Below, piece after piece: positions 34,754 to 46,600 of a stretch of DNA of 64,000 bases. Position numbers and translations under genes: made by a program. The stretch comes from Branchiostoma lanceolatum. Lineage: Eukaryota; Chordata; Leptocardii; Amphioxiformes; Branchiostomatidae. Numbering within the stretch: the first letter of the stretch is position 1; every line of letters starts with the position of its first letter. The stretch is taken from contig NC_089724.1 in NCBI RefSeq assembly GCF_035083965.1, forward strand, positions 3,768,001 through 3,832,000, read 5' to 3'. A model generated the notes under the pieces. The model was not told where the DNA came from. It did not search any database and saw only the letters and a program-made list of their open reading frames with translations.

Positions 34754-36678
34754 GCCTTCCTGGTATGGTAGCAAAATGACTCGACATCGAACCGTATTTG
34801 GACTAGTATAACTTAGTCATGTAGAGAGAAGTGCATAGTGACATCACCCAAGTGATCTTGATAAAAATCAGCTCCGAGGGAATTTAAGAATGAAAGTCAA
34901 GGGTATTCCTGTGGATTTCCTCCAATTTTGAACGTTCCGTGAAACCCAGGAGCCTTTAAACTAACGTTAGGCAGAGATGGCGCGATCGCTAACCTGTTAG
35001 AGTATGGCGTTTAACATGACAAAAAAGCAAGCGTAGTTAATACAGGACCAACCTAATTACATAATGGAGAATCCTACATTGCACGTCTGACATAAATCAT
35101 AGTTTCATCGACATGCTTCGACTCGGCATGCTTCGGACTTCGAGCCAATTAATATAGCGCGGAGAATAATTTTTGGTACAGGCTAGATGTCAAGCAAGAT
35201 GATGTGAAGAGTAGGCAGTTCAGACCTCGCAACCAAAAAGAAGACAACGTTCATGTCAACACCACCGAGGGAGGCGGGAATGTTACGTTTTTCTTCTCAC
35301 TCCGTCAGTTGTAACATCATTTTTATCGGAAAAAAATACACCGATGTAACAACGTTAATGTTAACAGTTATCTTGTATTTTGATGGATTTACACGAGCGA
35401 AGATGTTGTGTCACTTTATTTTATATGCCAAAGGCTTCATATGTTTAGTCTAAATCTTCTTTTTATTCCGTTTTCATATCTCTTATTTGTCGTAAAAATG
35501 ACATGAATTTCATAATAAATATTCGCCCCCCTCCCACACCTGGGTTTTTGTTTACGTTTTGCACTTGACGCAGCGCGGTTGCTAGGGAATCCCTGGATAT
35601 GCAAATTTTAGAACGACCTATTTGTTCGAGTAGGGTTATCCATCTGTTTATCAAACCACAATTCTTGGCAAAGACTTTCTCTTAGAGTTGGGGGAACTCC
35701 TCATTTATTTCTACAGTTGATATACACCAGAATTTGTCTTTTAAGACGTCTAAACGGTGGGTATGTGGTAAAACAATTCAGCCTTTAAAACATTTACCCC
35801 CGCATAACACGAAGTGGACTCGCCCCCAGCGCACTTAGCAACGATTCAAGCGGCTTGCACACCATTCACTGCTTGGTCACGTCAGAGTGCAGACGTGTTC
35901 ATTTCTACCTCCAGTCAAGATCATCCCCTGTAAGTTTCACAGATGCTATACCACTATGTTTCTGAACCGTTCAAAGTCATTTCTAAATTAACTACCCTAG
36001 TTTTACCACAGGTTAACCGTAAACATTATATGTTTTTCAACAGCGGTATTGGGGAGGGATTTCTTTTACTGATCGCTGATGTAACGTTAGACATTTTATA
36101 CCTTTTCTACCAGTATAATATAAAAAGAAGTACTTTCTTGTTCGGACAGTAAAACGGGAAGCACAGGATAAAGACCAGTAAGTAACTAGCTGCACAGTTA
36201 CCACATCTACAATCGGTTGACAACCCGATTGAAGGGCTGCATTGTTGAAGTACTGGAAGGGGGGAGGGGGGCGGCGCTAACGCTAAAACTTCGCTACGTC
36301 ATGAAAAAGAATTGTAAGATGTTTTTTCCAAAATCGCCGCAAGTTACTATGATGCATATGCTTAAACATTATTTTCCATTCACGGAAAAAAGCACAAGTA
36401 AACATGTATATGTTGTTTTTGGCGACGCCTAGATAGCGGGGCCTTCGACATGGCACTTACAACTTACGTTTGAGTGAATCTAGAAGTTTTAATGCCATCT
36501 CCATGAAAGCTTTCTGCAGTATCGTAGGTGTACGATTGTTGCTAAAAGAAGAGATGAAACCTTGCTGATTTCTGCATATCATCATGGCTATTTCATACAA
36601 ACTGTTTAATACTACTGTTCATTGAGGTTTTGACAAAGACTTTATTTTTGTTCCTTTCTTCAACAGGATTCCATCAAC

Positions 36679-38204
36679 ATGTTCGGAACCATGGGCAGGG
36701 TGGCCATGAGGGGCCTGATGGGGGCACAGCCTAACATCTTGGCCGGTATGAATCTCTGTTTCATCACTAGTAACTTCTCTTTTATTACAGTACTTCCTAT
36801 CAACATCTTGGCAGGTAATATAAGGGTCTCTGTTTCTTTGTTTCATCATTAACTTTTCTTACCAGTACTTCTGTACAAATGTTGGTCCTGTATGTAGATG
36901 GATTATTTTAACCATGAAAAAACCTAACATTATCTGTTCTAAGCACATAGACAAGTCTGATGTCTTATGATGACAACTGCAGGGCTTTTTCTTGTGCGTG
37001 TATGCATCATGAATATTTGTATTACACTAAGGCAGGATGTTATGTTACAAGATGTTTTCATAAAGATAGCTTAATATGAATAGCAGATGAAAGATTATTA
37101 TCTATCCCATATGTACTATATATATATATATATATATATACTAGTACTAGATCAATATTTATCAGTATCTTACTCCATTAGCCCCCAGGTCCCGCCCTGC
37201 CCAGGTGTTCCAGGGAATGGCCAACCTCGCTGCCTGTAAGACGCAGCCTTTCCTTACAATAGTTTATCACTAGTAGATCGTGTATGTCAGCCGTAGGGAA
37301 TCATGCTCAAACTCTGTATCTGCTTAGAACTATATTCTAGTCACTCAAGGTGTTGCAGCTTGAGGTATGCTTGAAGCTCTTAGACATCAGGTTTTGATGG
37401 TCATCTTAAGAAAACAAACATTGAACCCAAAGTCTGGAGGCCTCCGTTGTACAAAAAGAAACATCCAGACAGCTCTTATGTGTGCTGCACTTTTTCACTG
37501 AAGCATATTAATATGGTTTCATGATTTTGTACTTTCCTCCAGCCATCTCTACCATCGACGCCGTGTTGTATGTAACAGCTGCAGCCATGGCTGGAGCTGG
37601 CATTGCACACGTGAGTCACATTTCTTACTTGGGTATTATACTGTTGAATATACAGTGTACCATCCTTGGGTAACATATCTTTAAGTTGATGACTTGTTTC
37701 AAAGAAAAAGATTGACCAATCACTGAGCTGAGACAGATATAGGCAGTAGTAGTGGGCAACCCCAAGTCAACCGTACACACTCACGCCACATCTTCAGAAA
37801 AGACACTGTAGTCGCATATGGTTCCCGTTTACCGACTTTATTTGAGCCCACACCAACATGTTTCGCCTGTGTGTGGCTTTCTCAAGGATCAAGGCTCGAA
37901 TGAATAAAGGATCAATGCTCAAATGATGTGGGCTTGAATAAAGTTCTAAACGGGAACTATACGCGGCTACAGCGTCTTTTCTGAAGATGTGGCGTGAGTG
38001 TGTACGGTTGGCCTTGGGGTAACGTCCTTACCAATTACCTACTGAGCTGAGACACATTTCTTCTCCCTGCCTTTGTAGTACAAACGAGAGGAGCAGCAGA
38101 CACCGATGAGGAACAACATTGCAGTCGTCGGTGACGCCAGTCCCACGGAGGTACCAACTTACCCGTGGGTTGGCGTCGCCGACGAATACTGGACAGGTTT
38201 CTAA
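36679..38204 (+). CDS. Small, probably mitochondrial, single-span membrane protein (copy B)
   Basis: Coding exons are 36679-36745, 37182-37235, 37543-37610 and 38079-38204, after a non-coding exon ending at 35929. The phases are consistent and give 104 aa. It differs from copy A by one missing Val (QPNILA versus QPVNILA) and a few substitutions, for example IAH for IFH and EYW for NDW. All splice sites and the stop are kept, so both copies look functional. Exon 2 has a tandemly duplicated 3' end: a second donor after 36814 would add 23 in-frame codons. Function is as for copy A: N-terminal targeting peptide, one membrane span and a charged tail, family unknown. Confidence 0.78.
37756..38023. 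mobile_element. MITE with long terminal inverted repeats (copy B)
   Basis: Same element as 19972-20238. The inverted arms hold ACACTCACGCCACATCTTCA and its complement. Confidence 0.7.
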
Positions 38205-38289
38205 ACTGCCACCTGCGCGTCGACGGTTGGTCACCTGATCACCTGGGAGAAAAAGAAGAAAATGTCTGGGAGGAAAAAAAAGAACACAA

Positions 38290-38540
38290 AGAAAAATATG
38301 AAATAAATATAAAAATATAAAATGAATATGAAAATATAAAATAAATATGAAAATATAAAATGAATATAAAAATAAATAAATATAAAAATAGATATAAAAA
38401 TAAATATAAAAATACATATAAAAATATAAAATAACTATAAAATAACTATAAAAATAAATAAAAAATATAAAAATAACTAAATATAAAAATATAAAATGAA
38501 TACAAAGATACAAAATAAATATTGAAAAATAAAACAAAGT
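38290..38540 (+). repeat. AT-rich satellite, copy B
   Basis: Imperfect repeats of ATATAAAAATAAAT type, homologous to 20511-20760. Confidence 0.75.
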
Positions 38541-38657
38541 ACATTGTACAGACATGTAGTCTCATTGTACCAATTTGTATTAAAAAATCCTCCCAAGTTA
38601 CAACCTCGTTTTTGTTACTTCAATGGTACAGTCTTGTTCCTTAGCTAATATTTCAGG

Positions 38658-39118
38658 ATAGGTGAGTGAGTGAGAGGGTGAGTGAGTGGGTGAGAGTGAG
38701 TGGGTGAGATGGTGAGTGGGAGAGAGTGGGTGAGAGGGTGGGCGAGTGGGTGAGAGAGTTAGTGATTGGGCGAGAGAGTGAGTGGGTGAGTATGTGAGAG
38801 AGTGAGTGGGTGAGAGAGTGAATGGGCTGTGAGTGAGTGGGTGAGAAAGTGAATGAGTGTGGGTGGGTGAGTTAGTGAGTGAGTGGGTGAGAGAGGGAGT
38901 GAGTGTGAGTGTGTGAGTGTCAACTGAGTGTGTGTGAGTGGGTGAGTGAGATTAAGTGTGTGTGGGTGAGTGAGAGTGAGTGAGTGAGTCACTGAGTGAG
39001 TCACTGAGTGAGTGACAGTGAGTGAGTCACTGACTGCGTGAGAGTGAGTGAGTGAGTGAGTGAGTGAGTGAGTGAGTGAGTGAGTGAGTGAGTGAGTGAG
39101 TGAGTGAGTGAGTGAGAG
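38658..39118 (+). repeat. GAGT-type minisatellite, copy B
   Basis: Same array type as 20883-21285. The end nearest 39045-39113 is a nearly pure (GAGT)n run of about 17 units, longer than in copy A, which suggests recent slippage. Confidence 0.85.
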
Positions 39119-39664
39119 AGAAGACTAATGACGTAGGGGAGAAAACAGCCATAGATTATGGATGGATGACAGTACGTATCACAAACACATTTAAAGTCAT
39201 GTATGAATCGGTGTGCAAACCTGAGGTACTAACACCTACCCAGAGCCCCTTGTAACCCTAAGTTATATGGATACGCGAAACCTAAATTTCCTGTTTTTTA
39301 GATGAGATATCACGATAAGCGAATTTTGTTTTAAAAGGTGGAAATTGATTAGTCAAAAGCAAATTTTATAGAAAGTAGCTTAAACATAACATCATTTCAG
39401 TAATGTCTTTCAAGATCCTTGGCCTTGAAAAATGTTATATGGCCCACTATGAGGGCCGTCATTGGGCGTATGAAATGACCTACTTCTGGAGAGAACAACG
39501 TATAAGTTTACTATAACGCATGCATCCCATGGAGATAAAATATTGAATTCTACACGGCCGAATAGATGTTTCGAGACCATTACTGCTTGCAGATATGAGG
39601 CAAATTATGAACCATCTTCCAGAATAAAGTAGGTGATAAAACATATAATTCCCCAGAGCTAACG

Positions 39665-40597
39665 AAACATTCATTCAGCAACCTGACAGTTTTCACACCA
39701 AGTTATTGTCGAAATTGACTTACGTTAAACCTTGACTTAGCGTTACCATCACGGTACACGTCATTGAACATACATCGTGTTAATAGGATAATCAGGATTG
39801 CAAGTCAGAGGGTGTATCCTAGGTCAGCCTCGTTCTGTGTAGCACCTCTGAGGCCAAAGTTCTGACGCTTACCTTGTAAAGCGTCTTACAGATGGCACAT
39901 GTGCACAGGAAACCATTTCATATCTAGGAAGCCGAGTTTGTGATATTTTCTCGCTTAAGCATGGAGGAATCCGAATAACTATACTAGTAAGCACATGGCA
40001 TTGGTAACGTAAGTCAAAGTCAATGTTGAGTTACGTTACCATAGTTATTGAGGACATTTAGCTTAATCGGGACAAACAGAGGTAGACCGCAATTGCCTAG
40101 CATCACTTATATACATACTAGATGAATCGTTACAACTGTCACCAGTCGGTTAATACGCTTTTTTGATATAACTTAAATATAAGCAACATCACACCGTTAA
40201 ACGGTCAATATCTCAAAAAATGTATATGTACTGGCCGACAGGGCCTTCCATTTAGGAAAATAAAGGTTTTAAACTACTAGTCTACATAAAGACCTATTAA
40301 GATCTAATCTTCATCGACGTATTAAGATCTATAAAGCCTGGGACAGGGTGCCTGACTCTACTCTCCAAAGAGAGCATGGGTTCGGTTGGTTTTTGACGTG
40401 TCTTTAGACTGTAGAAAGCCCAACAAAAACGCCTTATAACAGCCTCATATCAGCCGAAACCCCTGCTCCGCTTGGAGAGTAGCCTGACTCTCAAACCTGC
40501 ACTGAGCTTGCTGTACTGCAGCACTATGATACATCGCTAGGTGTCGCCCCTCCGTCTGGAGATCTCCCTTCCCGTGGTGCGGTTCGCGGGAAGGAAT
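39665..40597. other. Intergenic region upstream of NUP160
   Basis: No gene is seen. An inverted repeat (40358-40482) lies just upstream of the NUP160 start. The 5' UTR must be short or end within the last 100 bp, which are GC-rich. Confidence 0.4.
40358..40482. mobile_element. Small inverted-repeat element in the NUP160 promoter region
   Basis: The left end CTACTCTCCAA...CATGGGTTCGG and right end CCGAAACCCCTG...TTGGAGAGTAG are inverted complements with a few mismatches, about 125 bp in total. Confidence 0.5.
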
Positions 40598-40606
40598 ATG
40601 GCGGGA
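40590..40606 (+). promoter_or_regulatory. YY1-like motif over the NUP160 start codon
   Basis: The start codon lies in AGGAATATGGCGGGAC, a close match to the YY1 consensus AANATGGCGGC with the ATG inside it. The PRDM9 start has the same arrangement. Confidence 0.4.
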
Positions 40607-43600
40607 CGTGTGCTGAGTTTCTGCGAAGTTCCGCTGAATTTGGGCGACCAACAGCGATGGAAGGAGCTAACCGTCAATCTAGGTACGTGGGATCAAACGA
40701 GGAACGTCTAAAGGTTGATAAAACTCACGACGGCCAGCTTTGTGTCGCGAACGACGTGTGAAATTAGCGTCCAAATCTCGACTCACGGGAACACGTTTTG
40801 CCCCCCTCCCCACCTTCTGAAAATTTGGTGATGTTTTGAAGTTTCTTGTGAGTTTAACCAAGACCTAACGCAAGAAAGACTTTGTATTATTGTAGTATTT
40901 GCTCAAAGCTCTTCTCAAATTTCTGTTGATTACATTTCTTGTTAAGCCAGTGTCAGTGTCTTAAATTGAAGTTAAATGTCAGTAGTTGATAAATTCGGTC
41001 TTTCAAAATTTGAAGTTTTCACTGTTTCAGAGTCAGACAAAAATTGCATGAAATCTGCCCAAATTATAGAGTACCTGCTGCCGTTCATTCGCAAGTCTGT
41101 ACATAGACAAATGGGAGAGAAAGTAGAACTAGTATCAGAGGCCTGCCGAGTAGATAAACCGATATGTCGTTTGTATTTTGTTCGGCCCAATGTATGTGGG
41201 AGCTTCGATAAGCATCAAACCTCTGCACAGAAAAGAACCCAGCACACTTATTGAGAAGAGTAGGGGTGACCCAGTGTGCTTGACTCAACACCCAAGCCAA
41301 GCCGCACTGCACTACTACCTAATGAAAATTGTCCTACATGTAAGTCTGAGGTTCAACCACTTTACCTTTAACGTTACCTTTAGTGTTGACAGCCACTCGG
41401 AAGAGTAGGGCAAGTCTACGTGAGTTCATCAGTTCTGTTGCAGCCGGGCTTTAGTTAGACTCAAATGACTGTGTATCCCTGTTATATTGTATCTGACCCT
41501 TACATGTACCTCTTCCCTCATGACCTCAATGAAAAGCGGCCATTTACAGTGAGTTGTCAGGACTTGAGTTGTCATTTACAGCGTCTGTTGTTTCCAGGCG
41601 GAGGCGGGAGTCAGGATATAAAGCTTCCTGAGCGCGGCGGCGGGTTCAGTTATAAGGATGGAGGGAGGGTCGGTGCTGGGGCGGCCTGCAACAGGCTCAT
41701 CTACTGGTCAGTTCAAACTCCTTCATCTTCTCAATCCAGTAAACTTAGCTTGGGTGCCATCCTAGTTAGTTTTCCATACGACCACACCAAATTATTATTT
41801 TCTTGATTCTCTTCGGTCAGTTTGAAATAAAATGTCGCTAGCGGTGAAGAAAGCTGAAAAGAAAACTTGCGTCATACCGGTACTACTTCTATGATCATTC
41901 CCTCACTGTTCACACCAAAGCACAGCCCTCAGACTCCGTTTTCATGGTAATATTTTGATCTAAGTATTCTTCTTCTTCTTTACTGCTTAGTATATCTAAG
42001 TATTCTTCTGCTTTACTGCTTTTATATTATTTCCTAATTTCCAATAAGCAACAAATAAGATTGGTGTGGCCTACATTGCAAACAATGCTGTACTCTCCCT
42101 CTCTATCAGGAGGAGCTATGGGGACACCCTTGAGCTTGTAGAGCTCTCCGGTAACGCTAACCTGGACGGGAACGCGGTGCGGATCAGGTTTCCGGACTCC
42201 GTCGTGGTGCCGTGCGTCGGGATCCATGAGACCCACGCTCACGTGGTCGTGCTGTTCGCCACGGTCTGCAGCGTGCACAGGATCGTGTTGCCTCACCCCA
42301 GCAGGATCGCAAGGATGGTACAATATATTTTTTCGATATCTTTTCTATGGTGTGTAGAAGTAAAAAAAAATTCAGCTATTGGTAAAGCTGCAGTGGTTTA
42401 GATACAGGTACAGACAGGTATTTGCAAGGATCGTCGTACCTCATCTCAGCAGGATAGCAAGGATACTACAATGTCTTTTTTTCTATTCTGTGGTGTGTAG
42501 GGCTGTTTAGGTACAAGAAAGTTTCAGGTACTGGTTCAGTTGCAGTGGCGTAGATACAGGTCCAGACTATAGTATTTGCAAGTTGCGTACATGCCAGGAT
42601 GGTACATTTTTTTTCTATATCTACTCTGTGGTGTGTCTCTGTATCTATATAGCTGGTGTAACTGTCCTTCGTAATTGCAATTGCATTTGAGTTCGCGGTG
42701 GTTTAATGTTGGCTGTAGACCTCTTCATCACCAACTTTAGATCACCTAGGAAATGCTTGTTTTGTCTTATTCCCGCCTACGACCTTAGCTTGTTTCAACT
42801 GTGAACTCAAAACCACAGGGAACACTCCATCTTCTCCCTGCCGTGAAATCAAACCATCGCAAAATCAAACCAGCGCAAACTCAAATGCATTTACAGTTTA
42901 ACACTGCGACTCACTCACAAAAACTCACCAAAATGTTGTATCTGTTTTCATCCACAAGGACTATGGGGGAGACTACGGAATCCCTTCTGTGTTTGCTGAC
43001 CTCTCATTGGCCGAGCTTCGCAACGAGGCCAACTTCCACCTCCTGAACCAATCACCATCCAACTACCCGCACCTGGGAGCCACCTGGCTGACCAATGAGG
43101 GAGAAGCTCTCTTTGCCATGGCAACCATCGGAGGAAGCATCTTACTGGTCAAACTTCCCCAGTATGGCATTCAAGGTTAGTGGAACAAGCAGGTTGTTTT
43201 CATAGCTTAAATTGTTTGAAGATACAGTCAAACCGGGTCAGTCAAACCTGTTGTAGACAACCACTTCCGTCACAAGCCACATTAAAACAGTCCCGTCCAT
43301 TTTTACATATCAAACACCACTCTGTCCTGAGCAACCACCTGTTCTCAGCAACCACTTTGCCACAGTCCCTTCGGTGGTTGCTGAATGCAGGTTTGACTAT
43401 AGATACCGAATGTACGTGCAATTCTGTGCACCCACACTGAGCTGTGCACTTAATTTTTGAAAAAGCCTTATAAGCTTTGTTGCACTTTGTTTGATGTATA
43501 ATACCTGTTAGCTATACAATTTCAGTTTGATGTACTTATATATGCTTATTGAATATTCATATGCCTTTGAACAAGTGATGTCTTGAATCCTGATGTAGGT

Positions 43601-46600
43601 TGTGTACTGCTTTTGAAGATACTGTATATAAAACCAAGTTACATTTAGAATGTTACATTTAGAATAGAAAATAAGGCACAGTACAGTCAACAAAGAATTT
43701 GCGTGTGTGGTTGATTCTGGCTTTCCAACTTGAGACAGCTACATTCTTCTTATGTCCTCCAGTATGTAACAAAGCGTTGTGTTGCAGGTATTGTGAGTGA
43801 GCATGAGCTGAGACAGGCGTCCATGATGCAGCGACTGTGGACAGGCTGGGTTCCCTCTGTCATCAGGTAGGTTGATAGGGGGGAGGCCTATACCTTGCTA
43901 AATGTTCGAGGAGGTGTCTCGTGTGCGTTACAACAGCCTCATTACTCACATGGGTACCTACTGGCTGAAGTAATACAACCAGGTGAATAAATGTCACCAC
44001 GAAAATGAAAAGTTGCTGGCTGAGTCTCGCGGGTCACGTGGCACGTACATGTAGTAGAGAACCAGCCAGTCTCCTGCTTTGGACCCCTGACACGAAGAGA
44101 AGGATTGGTCGTCCAATCACAACACTAAAGAAACTCATAGAAACAAACTAATTCAGAGGGATATCAGATTCTCTCAGTTCTGAAGAATAAACTTTGCTTG
44201 CTGCACCTCGTAAAGAGGAGGACCAATGAAGATGCAGGGCTGAAAATCCTTTTTTTTTGTCACTTAAAAGTTTACCTACAAATAATGAATTTAGAGGGTT
44301 GGGCTCTGCCTTCCAAAAATATACCGTGCCCTAGACACAGTGGATAGCAACCCACTGCCCCTACGGCCTCAAAAGGACTTTGGGACTACTGTAATTCTTG
44401 TTTCTTTCACTGTAACTTTAGGTTCACTGTTTTCACTGTCACTTCTGGACCGTGAACTTATCATCACCGTGAAAAACCTATTTATGATTCCTCCACACAT
44501 CCTTTCTGTAAATCACTTGCTGCCACCGTGAAGTTAAAGTTTAGTGAAAATGTCAATTTTTTTTACACCGTGAAATTTTGCTACCGTGAACTTAAAGTGA
44601 ATTAAAGTACCTTCACCTTATTTTCTGCAAATATGCGGCTGCTGTAACGAGTTGTGTTGTTCGTACAGGGGAGGCCAGGAGAGCTCGGACGCGACCCTTG
44701 ACCTCTGCGTGCACCGCCAGGACTCCTTGGGTCACGACAACTTCGTGTTCGCTGTGTGTCGCGACCACAAGCTCAGGATGTGGTCCACTAACGTGAGTCT
44801 GGAACATTTTAGCATTTTAGAAACAAAGCTCAATGTGGTCCACTAATGTAAGACTGCGGGAATCTTTCTCATCTATCCTTTTTGACCATTAGGGCACCAC
44901 TGAAGATCTGACAACCAATTTCCTTCACCAGTTTTCTGTTTTCTATGATATTTCACTTGGTGTACATGTCATGCCTGTCCATTCTCTCATATTATCCTCC
45001 CATCTTTTCCATTGCATTCCTCTCTTTTCTCCTCCGTTGGACTTACTTCCTCTGTTGTCCCCTCATCAGGACCAGGAGTGTGTAGCAGAAGCCGACCTGT
45101 TGGACTACGTAGCCGACAAGATCGACCAGCAGACTGCTCCAGGTACTTGTTTTCATGCCGTGTATGAGCCTTCAGCTCTCTGAGGTAATCATTTGGCACC
45201 CAATTCCCTATTTGTTACAGAGTTAGGCAGGGAGGCAGTTAAAAACTTAACAATCAAATGCCATGTCTTTCTTGAAAACTTAAAATGCCTTGACATGCCT
45301 TTAAAAATTTATGAAAAAGGCTTGTTAATCTGTATGATGTCTGCAACGTGGAGGCCTTGGGTTTATTATAGTACATTTGTACTCAGTAAAAATTTGATCT
45401 TGCTGCCATCTTGTCATCATGATATGTAGATTGGCTTATTTTGAATTTATCTTGTTAACAGACTGTTTGAAACTCCATAATTCAGTGTTTCTTGTCCAGT
45501 AGATCTGGATACAAAATAATGATCCAGTTTGTATATAGTCAGTCAAACAACCATGTACTTTACTTTATTTCATGTTTATTTGTACTTTAAACCTTTCCCA
45601 GGCCAGAGCCACATGATCCAGAAGGCGTATGACAGTCAGACCCACAGTCTGTACCTGGTGGCTTTCCTGTCATTCGCCGACAGGTCTATGGTAAGGCTAT
45701 AGGACAACTATTTACATCACCTTAATTATTTGATTAGAGGTAGATGTAGGTTTTGAAATAGGTCTGGTCAGATCCATAGCAAAGTGTATGAGACACAACT
45801 AGATATATTTATTGTAGCTAGATTTTAGCAGCATGTTAAGATGGTATTGCTAAATGCTATTACAAGAAAAATGTCTCAGTTTAAACAACAGTGTTGTTGG
45901 GATGTTGCTGTCTTTCTCTATATGTAACTTAATTTTATGTAACTTGAATGTTCCTCCCCAGTTTGTAGTTGTACAGCCAGTTCTGGAGGATGGGCGGTAT
46001 CACTTCCTACACATGGCAACCCTGTGTTCACCTCAGGTGAGAGAATAAAGTCTTCTTTGATATCTTGAAGACACTCCTTCGTTTTCTTTGGTGTAAAGAC
46101 TCTTTGTCAACCAGTCAGGAATAGGGTCATGTTTAGAAATAAGGACTAAACTCATCTCTTTAGCTGGAGTCATGATTTTGGATTTTTAGGTGTTGAGTGA
46201 GATTGAGCATTATGTTAGGTCTGTGAATCTTGCCCAGTGCCCAGTCCTGAAGAACTCACGAATAACGTAGTGACAAGTCATTTCCTTGGATAATTCAAGA
46301 CTTACCACATAGATATAGAGTTGTGATGTCCTAGTTAAGACAGCATGTACATTGTTTCATGCTTATACACATAAATACATATAGCAAAGGTAATTTCCGA
46401 TGTGACGACTTTGCTAACACACAGATATATCTGTGTATTTTACCCAGGAGAAGCTGATAGGCCTCCACCTGGACCCCTCCACCCTGTGGACCGTGTGGAC
46501 CAACAGTTACGACGAGACTGTGGCTAGGTACTGCAGTATTGAAAGGTCAGTTAAGTCTTATTCAAACACTGCATTGCAAAGGTCTATTGACAGGAAGTGT

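Larger units (their letters stand above)
33323..35181. other. Divergent intergenic region between the kelch gene and copy B
   Basis: No exon-like ORF is supported. It holds a (TTG)n tract near 33965-33980, the hairpin element at 34047-34182 and the dispersed repeat at 34676-34753. A direct repeat of GGAATTCAGTCTGTCCTAAG occurs at about 33565-33600. Confidence 0.4.
35182..39664 (+). repeat. Segmental duplication, copy B
   Basis: This is homologous to 16737-21838 in the same orientation, with the kelch gene between the two copies. Both breakpoints can be seen by loss of similarity. It lacks the SINE and LINE tail found in copy A, and its GAGT minisatellite differs in length. Confidence 0.88.

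Noticed and set aside
38759..39004. Minus-strand ORF rich in Thr-His-Ser-Leu
   Set aside because: It arises from the GAGT minisatellite and has no exon signals.
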